DNA of 24,317 bases, taken from positions 1-24,317 of the forward strand of contig JBBDWN010000087.1 of assembly GCA_040902855.1 (NCBI GenBank), read 5' to 3'. Made by a program: the position numbers and the translations under genes. The notes under the pieces were generated by a model, which worked only from the letters and a program-made list of their open reading frames with translations, did not search any database and was not told the DNA's origin. The stretch's first letter is position 1, and every line of letters starts with the position of its first letter. This document shows positions 6,599 through 15,700 of this stretch, in pieces. Origin of the DNA: DATHWB01 sp040902855. GTDB taxonomy: Bacteria; Actinomycetota; Acidimicrobiia; Spongiisociales; ZC4RG35.

Positions 6599-7484
6599 CG
6601 CCACCACCGATCAGCCGATGGCGACACTTCCATGGGAGCCTGGCGTCTCCAAGCCTGATCCGATCCTCGTCGTCGACGGTATGCGGAGGGCTTTCGGGGG
6701 GCTGGTCGCTGTCGATGTGGACCACCTCGAGATCCAGCGCGGGATCATCACCGCCCTCATCGGACCCAATGGGGCCGGAAAGACGACGTTCTTCAACCTC
6801 CTCACCGGATTCGACACGCCTGACAGGGGGAGTGTCACCTTCGACGGCGACCCGATCGACAATCCATCGCCGCATGATCTCGCCAAGCGCGGAATGGTCA
6901 GGACATTCCAACTCACCAAGGCGCTCACCAAGCTGTCAGTGATCGAGAATATGAAACTCGGTGCCAAGAACCAGAGGGGGGAGCGTTTCTTCTCAGCCCT
7001 CTTCACGTCGATGTGGAGTAAACAGGAATCCGGCATCGAGGCTCGGGCCGACGAGCTGCTCACCCGTTTCAAGATGGATCACATGCGCGACGAGTACTCC
7101 GGAACGCTCTCGGGTGGACAGCGCAAGTTGCTGGAGATGGCACGCTCCCTGATGACCGAACCGCGCCTGGTGATGCTCGACGAACCGATGGCCGGCGTGA
7201 ATCCTGCGCTGACTCAGTCGCTGCTCGAACATGTGAAGGGGCTGCGCGACGAAGGGATCACGGTGATGTTCGTAGAGCACGACATGGACGTCGTACGCGA
7301 CATCTCCGACTGGGTCGTCGTCATGGCCGAAGGCCGCATCATCGCCGAAGGCCCGCCCGAGTCGATCGGCCAGAACCAGGCCGTCATCGACGCCTACCTC
7401 GGTGTGCACCACGACGCCCCTCTCGACCCCGAAGAAGAGGAGGAGCGTCTGGCACGGGCTCAGCGGGAGGAGGAGGAGGAGTGA
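6588..7484 (+). CDS. livG: Branched-chain amino acid ABC ATP-binding protein LivG
   Basis: A 298-residue cytoplasmic ATPase of the transporter. Visible motifs are Walker A GPNGAGKT (residues 59-66), Q-loop Q108 in RTFQL, signature LSGGQ (174-178), Walker B LVMLDEP (194-200) and switch His231 in VEHDMD. The family-specific C-terminal ending around YLG (270-272) is present. After it comes an odd, highly acidic tail (about 279-298) rich in Glu. The GA-rich codons of this tail double as the ribosome binding site for livF. AGAGGAG (6571-6577) lies ten bases before ATG 6588. The gene overlaps livM by 11 bases and livF by four (GTGA). Confidence 0.94.
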   Translation: MLDDATTDQPMATLPWEPGVSKPDPILVVDGMRRAFGGLVAVDVDHLEIQRGIITALIGPNGAGKTTFFNLLTGFDTPDRGSVTFDGDPIDNPSPHDLAKRGMVRTFQLTKALTKLSVIENMKLGAKNQRGERFFSALFTSMWSKQESGIEARADELLTRFKMDHMRDEYSGTLSGGQRKLLEMARSLMTEPRLVMLDEPMAGVNPALTQSLLEHVKGLRDEGITVMFVEHDMDVVRDISDWVVVMAEGRIIAEGPPESIGQNQAVIDAYLGVHHDAPLDPEEEEERLARAQREEEEE

Positions 7485-8215
7485 GCGAGCAGACGCCTCT
7501 CATCGAGATCAAGGGTGTCGTCGCCGGATACGTTCCCGGTGTGAACATCCTCGACGGAGTGGACCTCGTCCTCGCCCCCGGTGAGCTCGTCGGGATCATC
7601 GGACCCAACGGTGCGGGGAAGTCCACGATGCTCAAGGCCCTGTTCGGGCTGATCGAAGTTCGGGAAGGATTCGTGACCTTCAAGGGCGAGGACATCAGCG
7701 ATCGCAAGGCACACGAGCTGGTGGAGATGGGCATCGGTTACGTCCCGCAGAACGACAACGTCTTCCCCTCCTTGACCATCGAAGAGAATCTCGAGATGGG
7801 GCTGTACCTGCGCCCTGAGAAGACCAAGGAACGGATGGGATACGTCCTGGACATGTTCCCACGGCTCGCCGAGCGCATCCGGCAGCGTGCAGGGTCACTG
7901 TCCGGCGGTGAGCGTCAGATGCTGGCGATGGGACGGGCGTTGATGATGGAGCCCGAAGTTCTGCTTCTCGACGAACCGTCGGCGGGCCTGTCTCCGGCCT
8001 TGCAGGACGAGGCGTTCATACGAACCAAGCAGATCAACCGCACCGGCGTAGGCGTGATCATGGTCGAGCAGAACGCCCGCCGTTGTCTGCAGATCTGTGA
8101 TCGTGGCTACGTGCTCGATCAGGGACGTAACGCCTACACGAACACAGGCGCCCAGCTCCTCAAGGACCCGAAGGTCATCGAGCTCTATTTGGGGACCCTC
8201 GCCAAGGCCAACTGA
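7481..8215 (+). CDS. livF: Branched-chain amino acid ABC ATP-binding protein LivF
   Basis: A 244-residue partner ATPase. Walker A is GPNGAGKS (41-48), Q-loop Q90 is in YVPQNDNVFP, the signature is LSGGE (140-144) and Walker B is VLLLDEP (160-166). The switch position carries Gln in VEQNA, which is normal for LivF. It starts with GTG 7481 overlapping the livG stop; repeated AGGAGG in the 3' end of livG supplies the Shine-Dalgarno sequence. It is the last gene of livHMGF and is convergent with the lipoprotein gene, with 25 bases between. The binding protein gene livJ is not in the operon but lies nearby on the opposite strand. Confidence 0.94.
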   Translation: MSEQTPLIEIKGVVAGYVPGVNILDGVDLVLAPGELVGIIGPNGAGKSTMLKALFGLIEVREGFVTFKGEDISDRKAHELVEMGIGYVPQNDNVFPSLTIEENLEMGLYLRPEKTKERMGYVLDMFPRLAERIRQRAGSLSGGERQMLAMGRALMMEPEVLLLDEPSAGLSPALQDEAFIRTKQINRTGVGVIMVEQNARRCLQICDRGYVLDQGRNAYTNTGAQLLKDPKVIELYLGTLAKAN

Positions 8216-8240
8216 ACCGGCCAAAGAGGCAGGCGTCTTC

Positions 8241-8822
8241 TCAGCTTCTCGGCGCGAATCTTGGCGTGCCGTCGCTGGCGTCCTTCACTCCGTTCTGACA
8301 TTGCGCGACGGACATGAAGGCCTTCGTCAGCTCCGCGTCTGCGTAGTCGGCCAACTCCGGCTTGGCGACATCGATGACTTTCTCGAATCCGACGAATATG
8401 TGGGAGACCACCTGCGGGTACCCGTTGTTCCCTGCCGCGTGAAGGGCATCGACCTCGGCGTCGATCTCACCGATGATCCGGTCAGCCACGAACAAACCGT
8501 TACGAATGTCCTCGCGCAAACGCTCGACGTAGAAGCTGGACGGGAGGGCCTCGATGGAGGCTGCGAGTTCCTGGTTGCGTCGGCGAGCGTCAGCAAAGGT
8601 ATTGCGATACAGCGACCGTCTGGCCCCCACGTCGGTCTCGATACGGGAGGCCGAGGACATCGCGTTCATGATTCCGCCGATGTCGAGCTGCCAGTTCCAC
8701 ATCACCGTGCACACCTCTTCGGCGACGGTCACCAATTCCGGATCGGGCGGCGGCTCAGCGACCGGCTCTGCGCACGCGGCGAGGATCAGGGAGATGACGA
8801 GTGCCACCCGGTGAGGCCGCAT
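8241..8822 (-). CDS. Putative lipoprotein of unknown function
   Basis: A 193-residue protein that I do not recognise. It begins MRPHRVALVISLILAACAEP, a lipoprotein signal peptide with lipobox LAAC (Cys17), so it is expected to be anchored to the outer face of the cytoplasmic membrane. The mature part is mainly helical by appearance, with one Cys pair candidate (about residue 38, and one near the C-terminus in VAQCQNGV). ATG 8822 is chosen because it starts the signal peptide and a -10-like TACGAT lies six bases upstream. It sits between livF and livJ, which hints at, but does not show, a link with the transporter. Confidence 0.8.
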   Translation of the reverse strand: MRPHRVALVISLILAACAEPVAEPPPDPELVTVAEEVCTVMWNWQLDIGGIMNAMSSASRIETDVGARRSLYRNTFADARRRNQELAASIEALPSSFYVERLREDIRNGLFVADRIIGEIDAEVDALHAAGNNGYPQVVSHIFVGFEKVIDVAKPELADYADAELTKAFMSVAQCQNGVKDASDGTPRFAPRS

Positions 8823-8828
8823 GACGTG

Positions 8829-8834
8829 ATCGTA
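8829..8834 (-). promoter_or_regulatory. -10-like element, leaderless start of lipoprotein gene
   Basis: On the minus strand the sequence reads TACGAT, six bases, then ATG 8822. This matches the TANNNT-N6-start layout seen at kgd and the CBS gene. No Shine-Dalgarno sequence is present between it and the start. Confidence 0.45.
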
Positions 8835-8865
8835 CTGTTGATGGTTCCGTACGTATCGAGAACGT

Positions 8866-8896
8866 GAAGGGGGGCGCCCCCGTGGGCCGGCCCTTC
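8866..8896 (-). terminator. GC-rich hairpin after livJ, weak terminator candidate
   Basis: Downstream of the livJ stop the sequence contains the perfect palindrome GGGGGCGCCCCC (8870-8881), and outer arms GAAGGG/CCCTTC (8866-8871 and 8891-8896). The two structures are mutually exclusive and no T-run follows. It may slow or end livJ transcription before the lipoprotein gene. Confidence 0.25.
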
Positions 8897-8921
8897 GTCA
8901 ACCGTTACGAGTGTCTTGGCT

Positions 8922-10169
8922 TCAGGAAGCGAAGACGTACTCGTCGAGGTCGGTGTTGGGGGTTGGTCCACCGTCATAGGTACGGATGCCGAAGCTGGCC
9001 GCGGCCGGCTCGCCGGCGTCCACGAACTCGTAGGGACCGCCCACGCCGTCGTAGTCGATGTCGACGCCGTCATCGACGAGTGCGATGCACTCGGCGAAGG
9101 TCGTGCACTTGGTGCCGTCCTTCGTGACGCCGTTGATCTCGGCCTTGAAGACGTTGGGATCGTCACTGTTGGCGACCGCCGCAGCAAGCGCCGTGATGAT
9201 GATCGCGTCGTAGGTCTCGGCGCCGTAGGCATAGATGCCGCCGACTCCGCCTTCGTAGGCACCTTCGAGACGTGCGGTGAAGTCGGAGATGGCTCCGAGA
9301 TCCACCGACGGCTCTGTGCCCTTCATCCCGGCGATGATCGACGGATCCGACAGTTCGTTACCGATACCGCCGATGTTGCCGTCGACGCCCCACACGTTCT
9401 TCACGGTTGCGCCGATTCCACGCTCGTGCATGGTGGTGAGGATGTTGGCCGACTCGGCGAAGCCGATCACGACGATGGCATCGGGATCTGCGTCGACGAT
9501 CGAATCGACTTCGGCGTCGAAGTTCTCGGTGTCAACCGCGTAGGCGGTGAAGACCGGGATCGTTCCACCAGCCGCTTCGAAGTTCTCCTTGAAGGCGTCA
9601 GCCAGACCCTGGCCGTAAGATTCCTGGCGGTACAGCACCGCAGCAGTCTCGTTGCCCTGTGCGATCACCTGGTCGGCGAGCACCTTGCCCTGGAGCAGGT
9701 CAGACGGGGCAGTACGGAAGTACAGGTCGTTGTCGGCATACGTGGTGAACGTCGGCGAGGTGTTCGCCGGCGAGAAGTGAACGACCCCGTTGCCGGTGAT
9801 CTTGTCGATGACGAGCAGCGAGACAGCCGATGAGGCCGCGCCCACGATCACATCGACGTTGTTCGCCAGAAGTCGGTCGACTTCGGGGTTTGCGATGTCC
9901 TGGTTCGTGTCTCCCGAGTCGCCCTCGATGAGAACGGCGTCCTCGCCGAGGACGCCGCCCGCCTCGTTGATGTCCTGCACGGCAAGACGGGCTCCCGCTA
10001 CCTCGGGTGGGCCGAGAAACGCGAGGTCGCCGGTGACCGGTAGCAGTGTTCCTACTGTCAGAACGCCATCGCCCTCACCCTCGACTGCATCTCCTCCGCC
10101 ACAGGCGGCGAGAATCATGCCGAGAATCGAGGCGACGGCTACCGACCGCAGCCATTTGTTGGTGCGCAT
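8922..10169 (-). CDS. livJ: Branched-chain amino acid-type ABC substrate-binding lipoprotein
   Basis: A 415-residue extracytoplasmic binding protein of the Leu/Ile/Val-binding (type I periplasmic-binding fold) family. The signal peptide MRTNKWLRSVAVASILGMIL ends in lipobox LAAC (Cys23), followed by a Gly/Asp/Glu linker. Family features include TVGTLLPVTGDLAFLGPPEV, VIVGAASSAVSLLVIDKITG, YRQESYGQGLADAFKENFE and YAYGAETYDAIIITALA. ATG 10169 is chosen because AAGGAGGAAGG (10176-10186) lies just upstream and the signal peptide starts there; an in-frame ATG at 10217 would add a non-signal extension. A TATCGT at 10217-10222 (minus) could be its -10. It presumably delivers substrate to LivHMGF, though it is transcribed separately and in the opposite direction. 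The ligand cannot be read from sequence. Confidence 0.92.
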   Translation of the reverse strand: MRTNKWLRSVAVASILGMILAACGGGDAVEGEGDGVLTVGTLLPVTGDLAFLGPPEVAGARLAVQDINEAGGVLGEDAVLIEGDSGDTNQDIANPEVDRLLANNVDVIVGAASSAVSLLVIDKITGNGVVHFSPANTSPTFTTYADNDLYFRTAPSDLLQGKVLADQVIAQGNETAAVLYRQESYGQGLADAFKENFEAAGGTIPVFTAYAVDTENFDAEVDSIVDADPDAIVVIGFAESANILTTMHERGIGATVKNVWGVDGNIGGIGNELSDPSIIAGMKGTEPSVDLGAISDFTARLEGAYEGGVGGIYAYGAETYDAIIITALAAAVANSDDPNVFKAEINGVTKDGTKCTTFAECIALVDDGVDIDYDGVGGPYEFVDAGEPAAASFGIRTYDGGPTPNTDLDEYVFAS

Positions 10170-10175
10170 CAGTTT

Positions 10176-10186
10176 CCTTCCTCCTT
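10176..10186 (-). promoter_or_regulatory. Shine-Dalgarno sequence of livJ
   Basis: On the minus strand AAGGAGGAAGG precedes ATG 10169 by six bases. This is the strongest ribosome binding site in the window and contrasts with the many apparently leaderless genes; it decides the livJ start. Confidence 0.8.
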
Positions 10187-10280
10187 GTTGGTTATGCCAC
10201 GAATGGCAACGGGACAACGATAGGCGGATTCTTCGGCGCAGGCACAGTTTCGTGGCGAGTCCGGGACAGCTCCCTTGATC

Positions 10281-12653
10281 TCAGACGCCGTGGTCGACGG
10301 GCAGCCAGAGCAACTTCAACGGCTTGACGCGCACGTCTGAACGCTCCAATCCGATGGCGAGCTCTTCGATCTGGATTGCGGCGGCATCCCACCGGGCCCC
10401 GATCTCCTCCACATCACGGGCGAGATCGTTCTCGAGGTCGAGGAGTTGCTCGCGCTCCATGGCCAGACGGTCATCGGCTGTGTCCAACCGCTCTTCGGTG
10501 CGCTTGGTCTGGCTGCGACGGTTGGCGACTTGCCGGAGCCCGGTCGAACCTCTCCGTCCTCCCAACAGCGCTCCGAGGAGGTCGCCGGCTCCAGACAACA
10601 GTTCGGAATGTCGACGCGTCTCCACGTCCGTCTGAAGCTCCCGCACTCGGTGCTCCGCTTTGCGGATGGCGTCCTGGGCCGTGCGGATGCGGGACTGGTA
10701 CTTGGTCTTGAGGGAGGCGATGTCCTCATCGGCCCGGTCCGTGGCCAGAGATCGGCATCGGTCGGCGAACTCATCCTTGGTCTCGTTCACCCGGGAGTAG
10801 AGCTTCAGTTCCGGGTTCTTGAAGACGGTGATGCTCAACTCGCGGGTGAGGCGGCCCGTCACGGCCGAGGAGAGCGATTTCCAGAACGCCGCCGAGGAGA
10901 TCTCATCACCCTCCATCGAATAGCCGAGCCCGGTCGGCGGCCCGATGAGGAAGTCGCGATCGTCGTGATCGACCGGGGCGAGGTGTGTGGCGCTCGTATC
11001 GAGAGGATGGATGACCGCTTCGTACTCTTCTTCGTGTTCGACTCCGGCGTGGTGGTCGTCGTAGAGGAGGTGGACTCTCGCGACCGCGGCCGGAGCCACG
11101 ATCTGCGAGCCGGGCGATCCGCCGACTTCACTCACCCATGGAGCGGAGGGAGCGGTCCACACGACGTCGATCCCGTCCGCGACGATCGGAGCGACTGCGG
11201 TCGCGTTGCGTGCCGTCAGTTCCGAGGGGGGAGGTTCGGGAGTCGCTGGTGCTTGGCGGGCGGGGCGGTCGGCGTCGGCGGTGAGTTGTGCCACCTGATC
11301 GCGGGTCAGCGGGCCGGCGAGATAGGACATCACCCAGCGGGTCGTGAAGATCCGCGGCTTCTTGGACCGGGTCGAATGGAGCACGAAGGCCCGCTTGCCA
11401 AGTCCTGATACGAGCTTGTCGATGGCCGCAACGTCGACATCGCCGGTCGCCGACGAGACGCCTTCGAGGATGCGAGCTTTGTCCCGTTCGGTTTGGAGCC
11501 GTCCGATCATCCATGTCCCGGCATTGGACATCGCCTTGTAGTCGAGATCGACCGGATTCTGGGTGGACAGGACCATGCCGACTCCGAAAGCCCGTGCCTG
11601 CTTGAGAATCGTGAGGATCGGCTTCTTCGACGGCGGTTCGGCCGTGGGCGGGGCATATCCGAATACTTCGTCCATGTAGACCAGCGCCCGCAGGGCGCCT
11701 GTTCCCTGCTGCTTGCGCATCCACGTGACCAGCTTGGAGAGGAGCAAAGTCACGACGAACTGGCGCTCCGGCTCGGAGAGGTGGGCGAGATAGATCACCG
11801 CGGTACGGGCTCGGCCACCCCCCAACAGGAGTTCTTCGATGTCGAGCGGCTCACCTTGGATCCAGGACGCGAACGAGGGGGAGGCGACCAGCCCGTTGAG
11901 CTTCATCGCCAGGGCCGTGCGTTCCTTCTTGGGGAAGAAGACGTCGACGTCGAACACGCCGAGTTTGCGGATGGGCGGCTCGACGACTGCGCCGATCAGA
12001 CCGGCGAGATCGAGGTCGCGACCGTCCGCCCAGGCGTGTTCGATGACGGTGGCGAGGAGGATGTGTTCGGGATCGGCGACGGGGTCGGAGTCGACGCCGG
12101 CCAATGCCAGTAGCGATGAGACGAAGCCTTCGATCTCGTCTCGGAGGATCTCCTCGTTGTCCGCCCACCCGATCTGTGGCGCAGCCAGGCTGCCGACGAT
12201 GTTGATCGCAACTCCCGACGTCGACCCGGGCGTATAGATCGTGACCGGCGACGCGTCACGAAGCGTTCGCATCTGGTCGGTTCCCATGCCCCACCCCGAG
12301 AGCCCGTTCGCCCACGTCTCGGCGGTCTTGGCGGCGACGTCATCGGGGTCCTCGCCGCTCCGGGCGGCCGCTGCCTCGTCCACCCACGGCCGAAAGTCGG
12401 CTGGTGCGAGGTCAGGGAAGTTGAGGGCGAGGTTCGTCATGTCGCCCTTCGGGTCCAGCACCAGACAGGGGATGCCGTCGAGCATGGCTTCTTCGATCAG
12501 CGCCACCCCGAGACCGGTCTTGCCGGATCCGGTCATGCCGACGATGACACCATGTGTCGTCAGGTCTGAGGAAGCGTACGTGAGGACTTCTTCCAGCCGG
12601 TCCCCGGTCGCGGGATCGACGATCGCGCCGAGGGTGAAGGAGTCGTCCGCCAT
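10281..12653 (-). CDS. HerA/DUF853-like ATPase with C-terminal coiled coil
   Basis: A 790-residue ATPase of the HerA/FtsK superfamily. Walker A is GMTGSGKT (39-46), followed by LVLDPKGD (65-72), the family strand after the P-loop. Walker B is LVYMDEVFGYAPP (324-336) and the sensor-like segment is VLSTQNPVDLDY (361-372). A Pro/Ala-rich linker at about 462-480 leads to a second domain. Residues about 623-685 and 705-772 look like two coiled-coil stretches around a Gly-rich hydrophobic insert (GAGDLLGALLGGRRG). HerA proteins pump or process DNA, often with the nuclease NurA; no NurA is seen here, and the role of this bacterial group is unclear. ATG 12653 is chosen because homology starts there and TACGAT lies seven bases upstream. 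Confidence 0.88.
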   Translation of the reverse strand: MADDSFTLGAIVDPATGDRLEEVLTYASSDLTTHGVIVGMTGSGKTGLGVALIEEAMLDGIPCLVLDPKGDMTNLALNFPDLAPADFRPWVDEAAAARSGEDPDDVAAKTAETWANGLSGWGMGTDQMRTLRDASPVTIYTPGSTSGVAINIVGSLAAPQIGWADNEEILRDEIEGFVSSLLALAGVDSDPVADPEHILLATVIEHAWADGRDLDLAGLIGAVVEPPIRKLGVFDVDVFFPKKERTALAMKLNGLVASPSFASWIQGEPLDIEELLLGGGRARTAVIYLAHLSEPERQFVVTLLLSKLVTWMRKQQGTGALRALVYMDEVFGYAPPTAEPPSKKPILTILKQARAFGVGMVLSTQNPVDLDYKAMSNAGTWMIGRLQTERDKARILEGVSSATGDVDVAAIDKLVSGLGKRAFVLHSTRSKKPRIFTTRWVMSYLAGPLTRDQVAQLTADADRPARQAPATPEPPPSELTARNATAVAPIVADGIDVVWTAPSAPWVSEVGGSPGSQIVAPAAVARVHLLYDDHHAGVEHEEEYEAVIHPLDTSATHLAPVDHDDRDFLIGPPTGLGYSMEGDEISSAAFWKSLSSAVTGRLTRELSITVFKNPELKLYSRVNETKDEFADRCRSLATDRADEDIASLKTKYQSRIRTAQDAIRKAEHRVRELQTDVETRRHSELLSGAGDLLGALLGGRRGSTGLRQVANRRSQTKRTEERLDTADDRLAMEREQLLDLENDLARDVEEIGARWDAAAIQIEELAIGLERSDVRVKPLKLLWLPVDHGV

Positions 12654-12660
12654 TTGCGGG

Positions 12661-12666
12661 ATCGTA
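12661..12666 (-). promoter_or_regulatory. -10-like element, leaderless start of HerA-like gene
   Basis: The minus strand reads TACGAT, seven bases, ATG 12653. It overlaps the perfect palindrome GTACCGGTAC (12664-12673) in the 51-bp spacer shared with kgd, so a protein bound there could affect both divergent genes. Confidence 0.45.
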
Positions 12667-12692
12667 CCGGTACCCCTGCGAGCGCGTTCTCC

Positions 12693-12698
12693 TACCAT
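12693..12698 (+). promoter_or_regulatory. -10-like element, leaderless start of kgd
   Basis: TACCAT is followed by six bases and ATG 12705. No Shine-Dalgarno sequence is present in the gap. The corresponding -35 zone would fall at about 12670-12675, overlapping the GTACCGGTAC palindrome. Confidence 0.45.
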
Positions 12699-12704
12699 CG
12701 CCGT

Positions 12705-15700
12705 ATGGCCGAAACGCTGGACAGGGGTCCGAACGACTGGCTCATCGACGAGATGCGCGCCCGCTGGCTCGTCGATCCTGGGTCGGTGAGCGAGTCCTGG
12801 GCGACCTACTTCGACGGCCACGGTGCTGGTCCGGGGGCGAGCGCTCCCAGCCCCCCTTCACCGCCCACTCCTGACGAGCCGCTGTCACGCGACGAGGTGA
12901 AGTCGGAACCTCCAGAAGGATCGACGCCGCTGCGGGGCATCACCGCCACGATCGCCAAGCGGATGGACGAGTCGCTCTCCGTTCCGACGGCGACGTCGTT
13001 CCGCGTCGTCCCGTCCAAGCTCCTCGAGGTCAATCGGCTGATACTCAACAACCAGCTGAAGCGGTTGACATCAGGCGGAAAGGTGAGTTTCACCCACCTC
13101 ATCGGGTACGCACTGGTGAGAGCGGTGCGTGAGAGCCCTTCGCTCAACGTGTCCTACGCCGAGGTCGACGGCGACGCTTACGTCGTCCAGCACGAGCACG
13201 TGAATTTCGGTCTCGCCATCGACATCGAGCGCGGTTCCGGGGAGCGGGTGCTCCTGGTTCCGAACATCAAAGCCGCCGAAGAGATGGACTTCCGGGCGTT
13301 CTGGATCGCCTACGAGGACCTCGTCGACCGGACGAGGAACAACAAGCTCTCACCTGACGACTTCGCCCATACGACGGTCAGCCTCACCAATCCGGGCACG
13401 ATCGGGACGATCCAGTCGGTTCCCCGGCTCATGGCGGGCCAGGGTCTCATCGTCGGAGTCGGCGCGATCGCCTACCCGCCGCAGTACGAGGCGGCCGACC
13501 CTCGATATCTCGCCCGCCACGGTATCGGCCGCACCATCACGCTGACGTCGACCTATGACCATCGGGTCATCCAGGGGGCTCAGAGCGGTGAGCTGCTCAG
13601 AAGGATGCACCAGTTCCTCCTGGGCGAGGATCAGTTCTACGACCGGATCTTCGAAGCGCTCGAGATCCCGTACACGCCCGCTCGGTGGGCCACCGACGAC
13701 AACCCCCCGCAGGGCTCTCCCGAGTGGTCCGAGAAGCAGGCGAAGGTCTTCCAGCTGATCAACGCCTACCGGGTGCGGGGCCATCTGATCGCAGACCTGG
13801 ACCCGCTCCGTCAGAAGAAGCCCACGATGTACAAGGAGCTCGACCCGCTCCACTACGGGCTGACCATCTGGGATCTCGATCGCGAGTTCGCCACCGGTGG
13901 GATCGGCGGCAAACCGGTGATGCCCCTGGGCCAGATTCTCTCTGTCCTGCGCAACGCCTACTGCCGCAGCGTGGGCATCGAGTACATGCATATGCAGGAG
14001 ACCGATCAGAAGCGGTGGCTTCAGGACCGGCTCGAAGGGGTCTCCCCGGTGGTCGAGAAGTCGGAGAAACTCCGCCTCCTGCGCAAACTCGAGCAGGCGG
14101 AAGGGTTCGAGAAGTTCCTCCAGACCAAGTTCGTCGGTCAGAAGCGATTCGGGTTGGAAGGCTCCGAGAGTCTCATTCCTCTCATCGACGCGCTGCTCGG
14201 GTCGGCGGTCGACGACGGGATCACCGAGTCGGTCTTCGGGATGGCCCATCGCGGCAGGTTGAACGTACTCGTCAACGTGATCGGCAAGAGCTACGAGCGG
14301 ATCTTCCGCGAGTTCGAGGGCGAACTCGATCCCGAATCACTCGCCGATTCCGGCGATGTCAAATACCACCTTGGCGCCAGCGGCAAGTATGACTCTGAGA
14401 ACGGATCGATCGAGGTCGAGGTCGTGGCCAATCCCAGCCACCTCGAGGCGGTGGATCCGGTTCTGGAGGGAGTCGTGCGCGCCAAGCAGGAGCGGGCGGG
14501 CTCACAGGGTCACGAACAGATCCTCCCGATCCTCATCCACGGTGACGCCGCCTTCGCCGGGCAGGGCGTGGTCGTGGAGACGCTGAATCTCTCCCAGCTT
14601 CGTGGCTATCGAACCGGCGGGACCGTCCATATCATCGTGAACAACCAGGTGGGGTTCACCACCTCGACCCTCGATGCCCGGTCCAGCTTCTATGCCACCG
14701 ATGTCGCAAAAACGGTGGCCGCCCCGATCATCCACGTCAACGGGGATGACCCCGAAGCAGTTGCCCGAGTGGCACGGCTGGCGTTCGCATTCCGCCAGGC
14801 GTTCCACAAGGACGTCGTGATCGACATGATCTGTTACCGGCGGCGAGGCCACAACGAGGGGGACGAGCCGTCCTACACCCAGCCGCTCATGTACAAGCTG
14901 ATCGATCAGCACCGCTCGGTGAGGAATCTCTACATGGAGCGGCTGATATCCCAGGGCGACATCACCGACGAAGAAGCCCAGGAGTTGGTGAGCGAGTTCC
15001 AACAGGAGCTGGATCGGGCTTTTCAGGCATCGCGGGACAAGGGGCCGACGTCCGCCGGACCGCGCCCCATCGTCGAGCCGGTCACCGATCCCGAATCGGC
15101 GGTGGCCCGTGCCGAACTCGAAGAAGTGCTTCGGTACGTCACAACACCGCCCGAGGGTCACGTGATCCATCCGAAGCTCGAGCGGATGCTGGACGAGCGG
15201 CGTCTCGCCCTCGACAACGACTCGGTGGATTGGGGGACGGCGGAGGCCCTGGCACTCGGTTCGCTTGCCCGAGAGGGTGTACCCATCCGGCTGGCGGGCG
15301 AGGATTCACGGCGAGGCACCTTCAGCCATCGGCACGCCGAGCTCACCGACTACCAGACCGGTGAGAGTTGGGTGCCGCTGCAGACGCTGACGGAGGGCAC
15401 CACGCGGGTTCGCATCCTCGATTCGCTTCTCAGCGAGTTCGCCGCCGTCGGGTTCGAATACGGGTATTCGATCGAGTGGCCCAAGGCGCTCGTCATCTGG
15501 GAAGCGCAATTCGGTGACTTCGCCAACGGCGCCCAGGTGATCATCGATCAGTTCCTCGCCCCCGGTGAGAGCAAGTGGGGTGAGAGGACGAGTCTCACCC
15601 TGCTCCTTCCGCACGGGTACGAGGGCCAGGGTCCGGAGCACTCGTCTGCTCGTATCGAGCGGTACCTCAACCTTTGCGCCCATGACAACATGCGCGTTGT

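Noticed and set aside
10446..11408. 320-codon plus-strand open frame
   Set aside because: It is antisense to the HerA-like ATPase, whose motifs are unambiguous on the minus strand.
13350..14249. 299-codon minus-strand open frame
   Set aside because: It is antisense to the kgd coding sequence, which has continuous family motifs across the same stretch.
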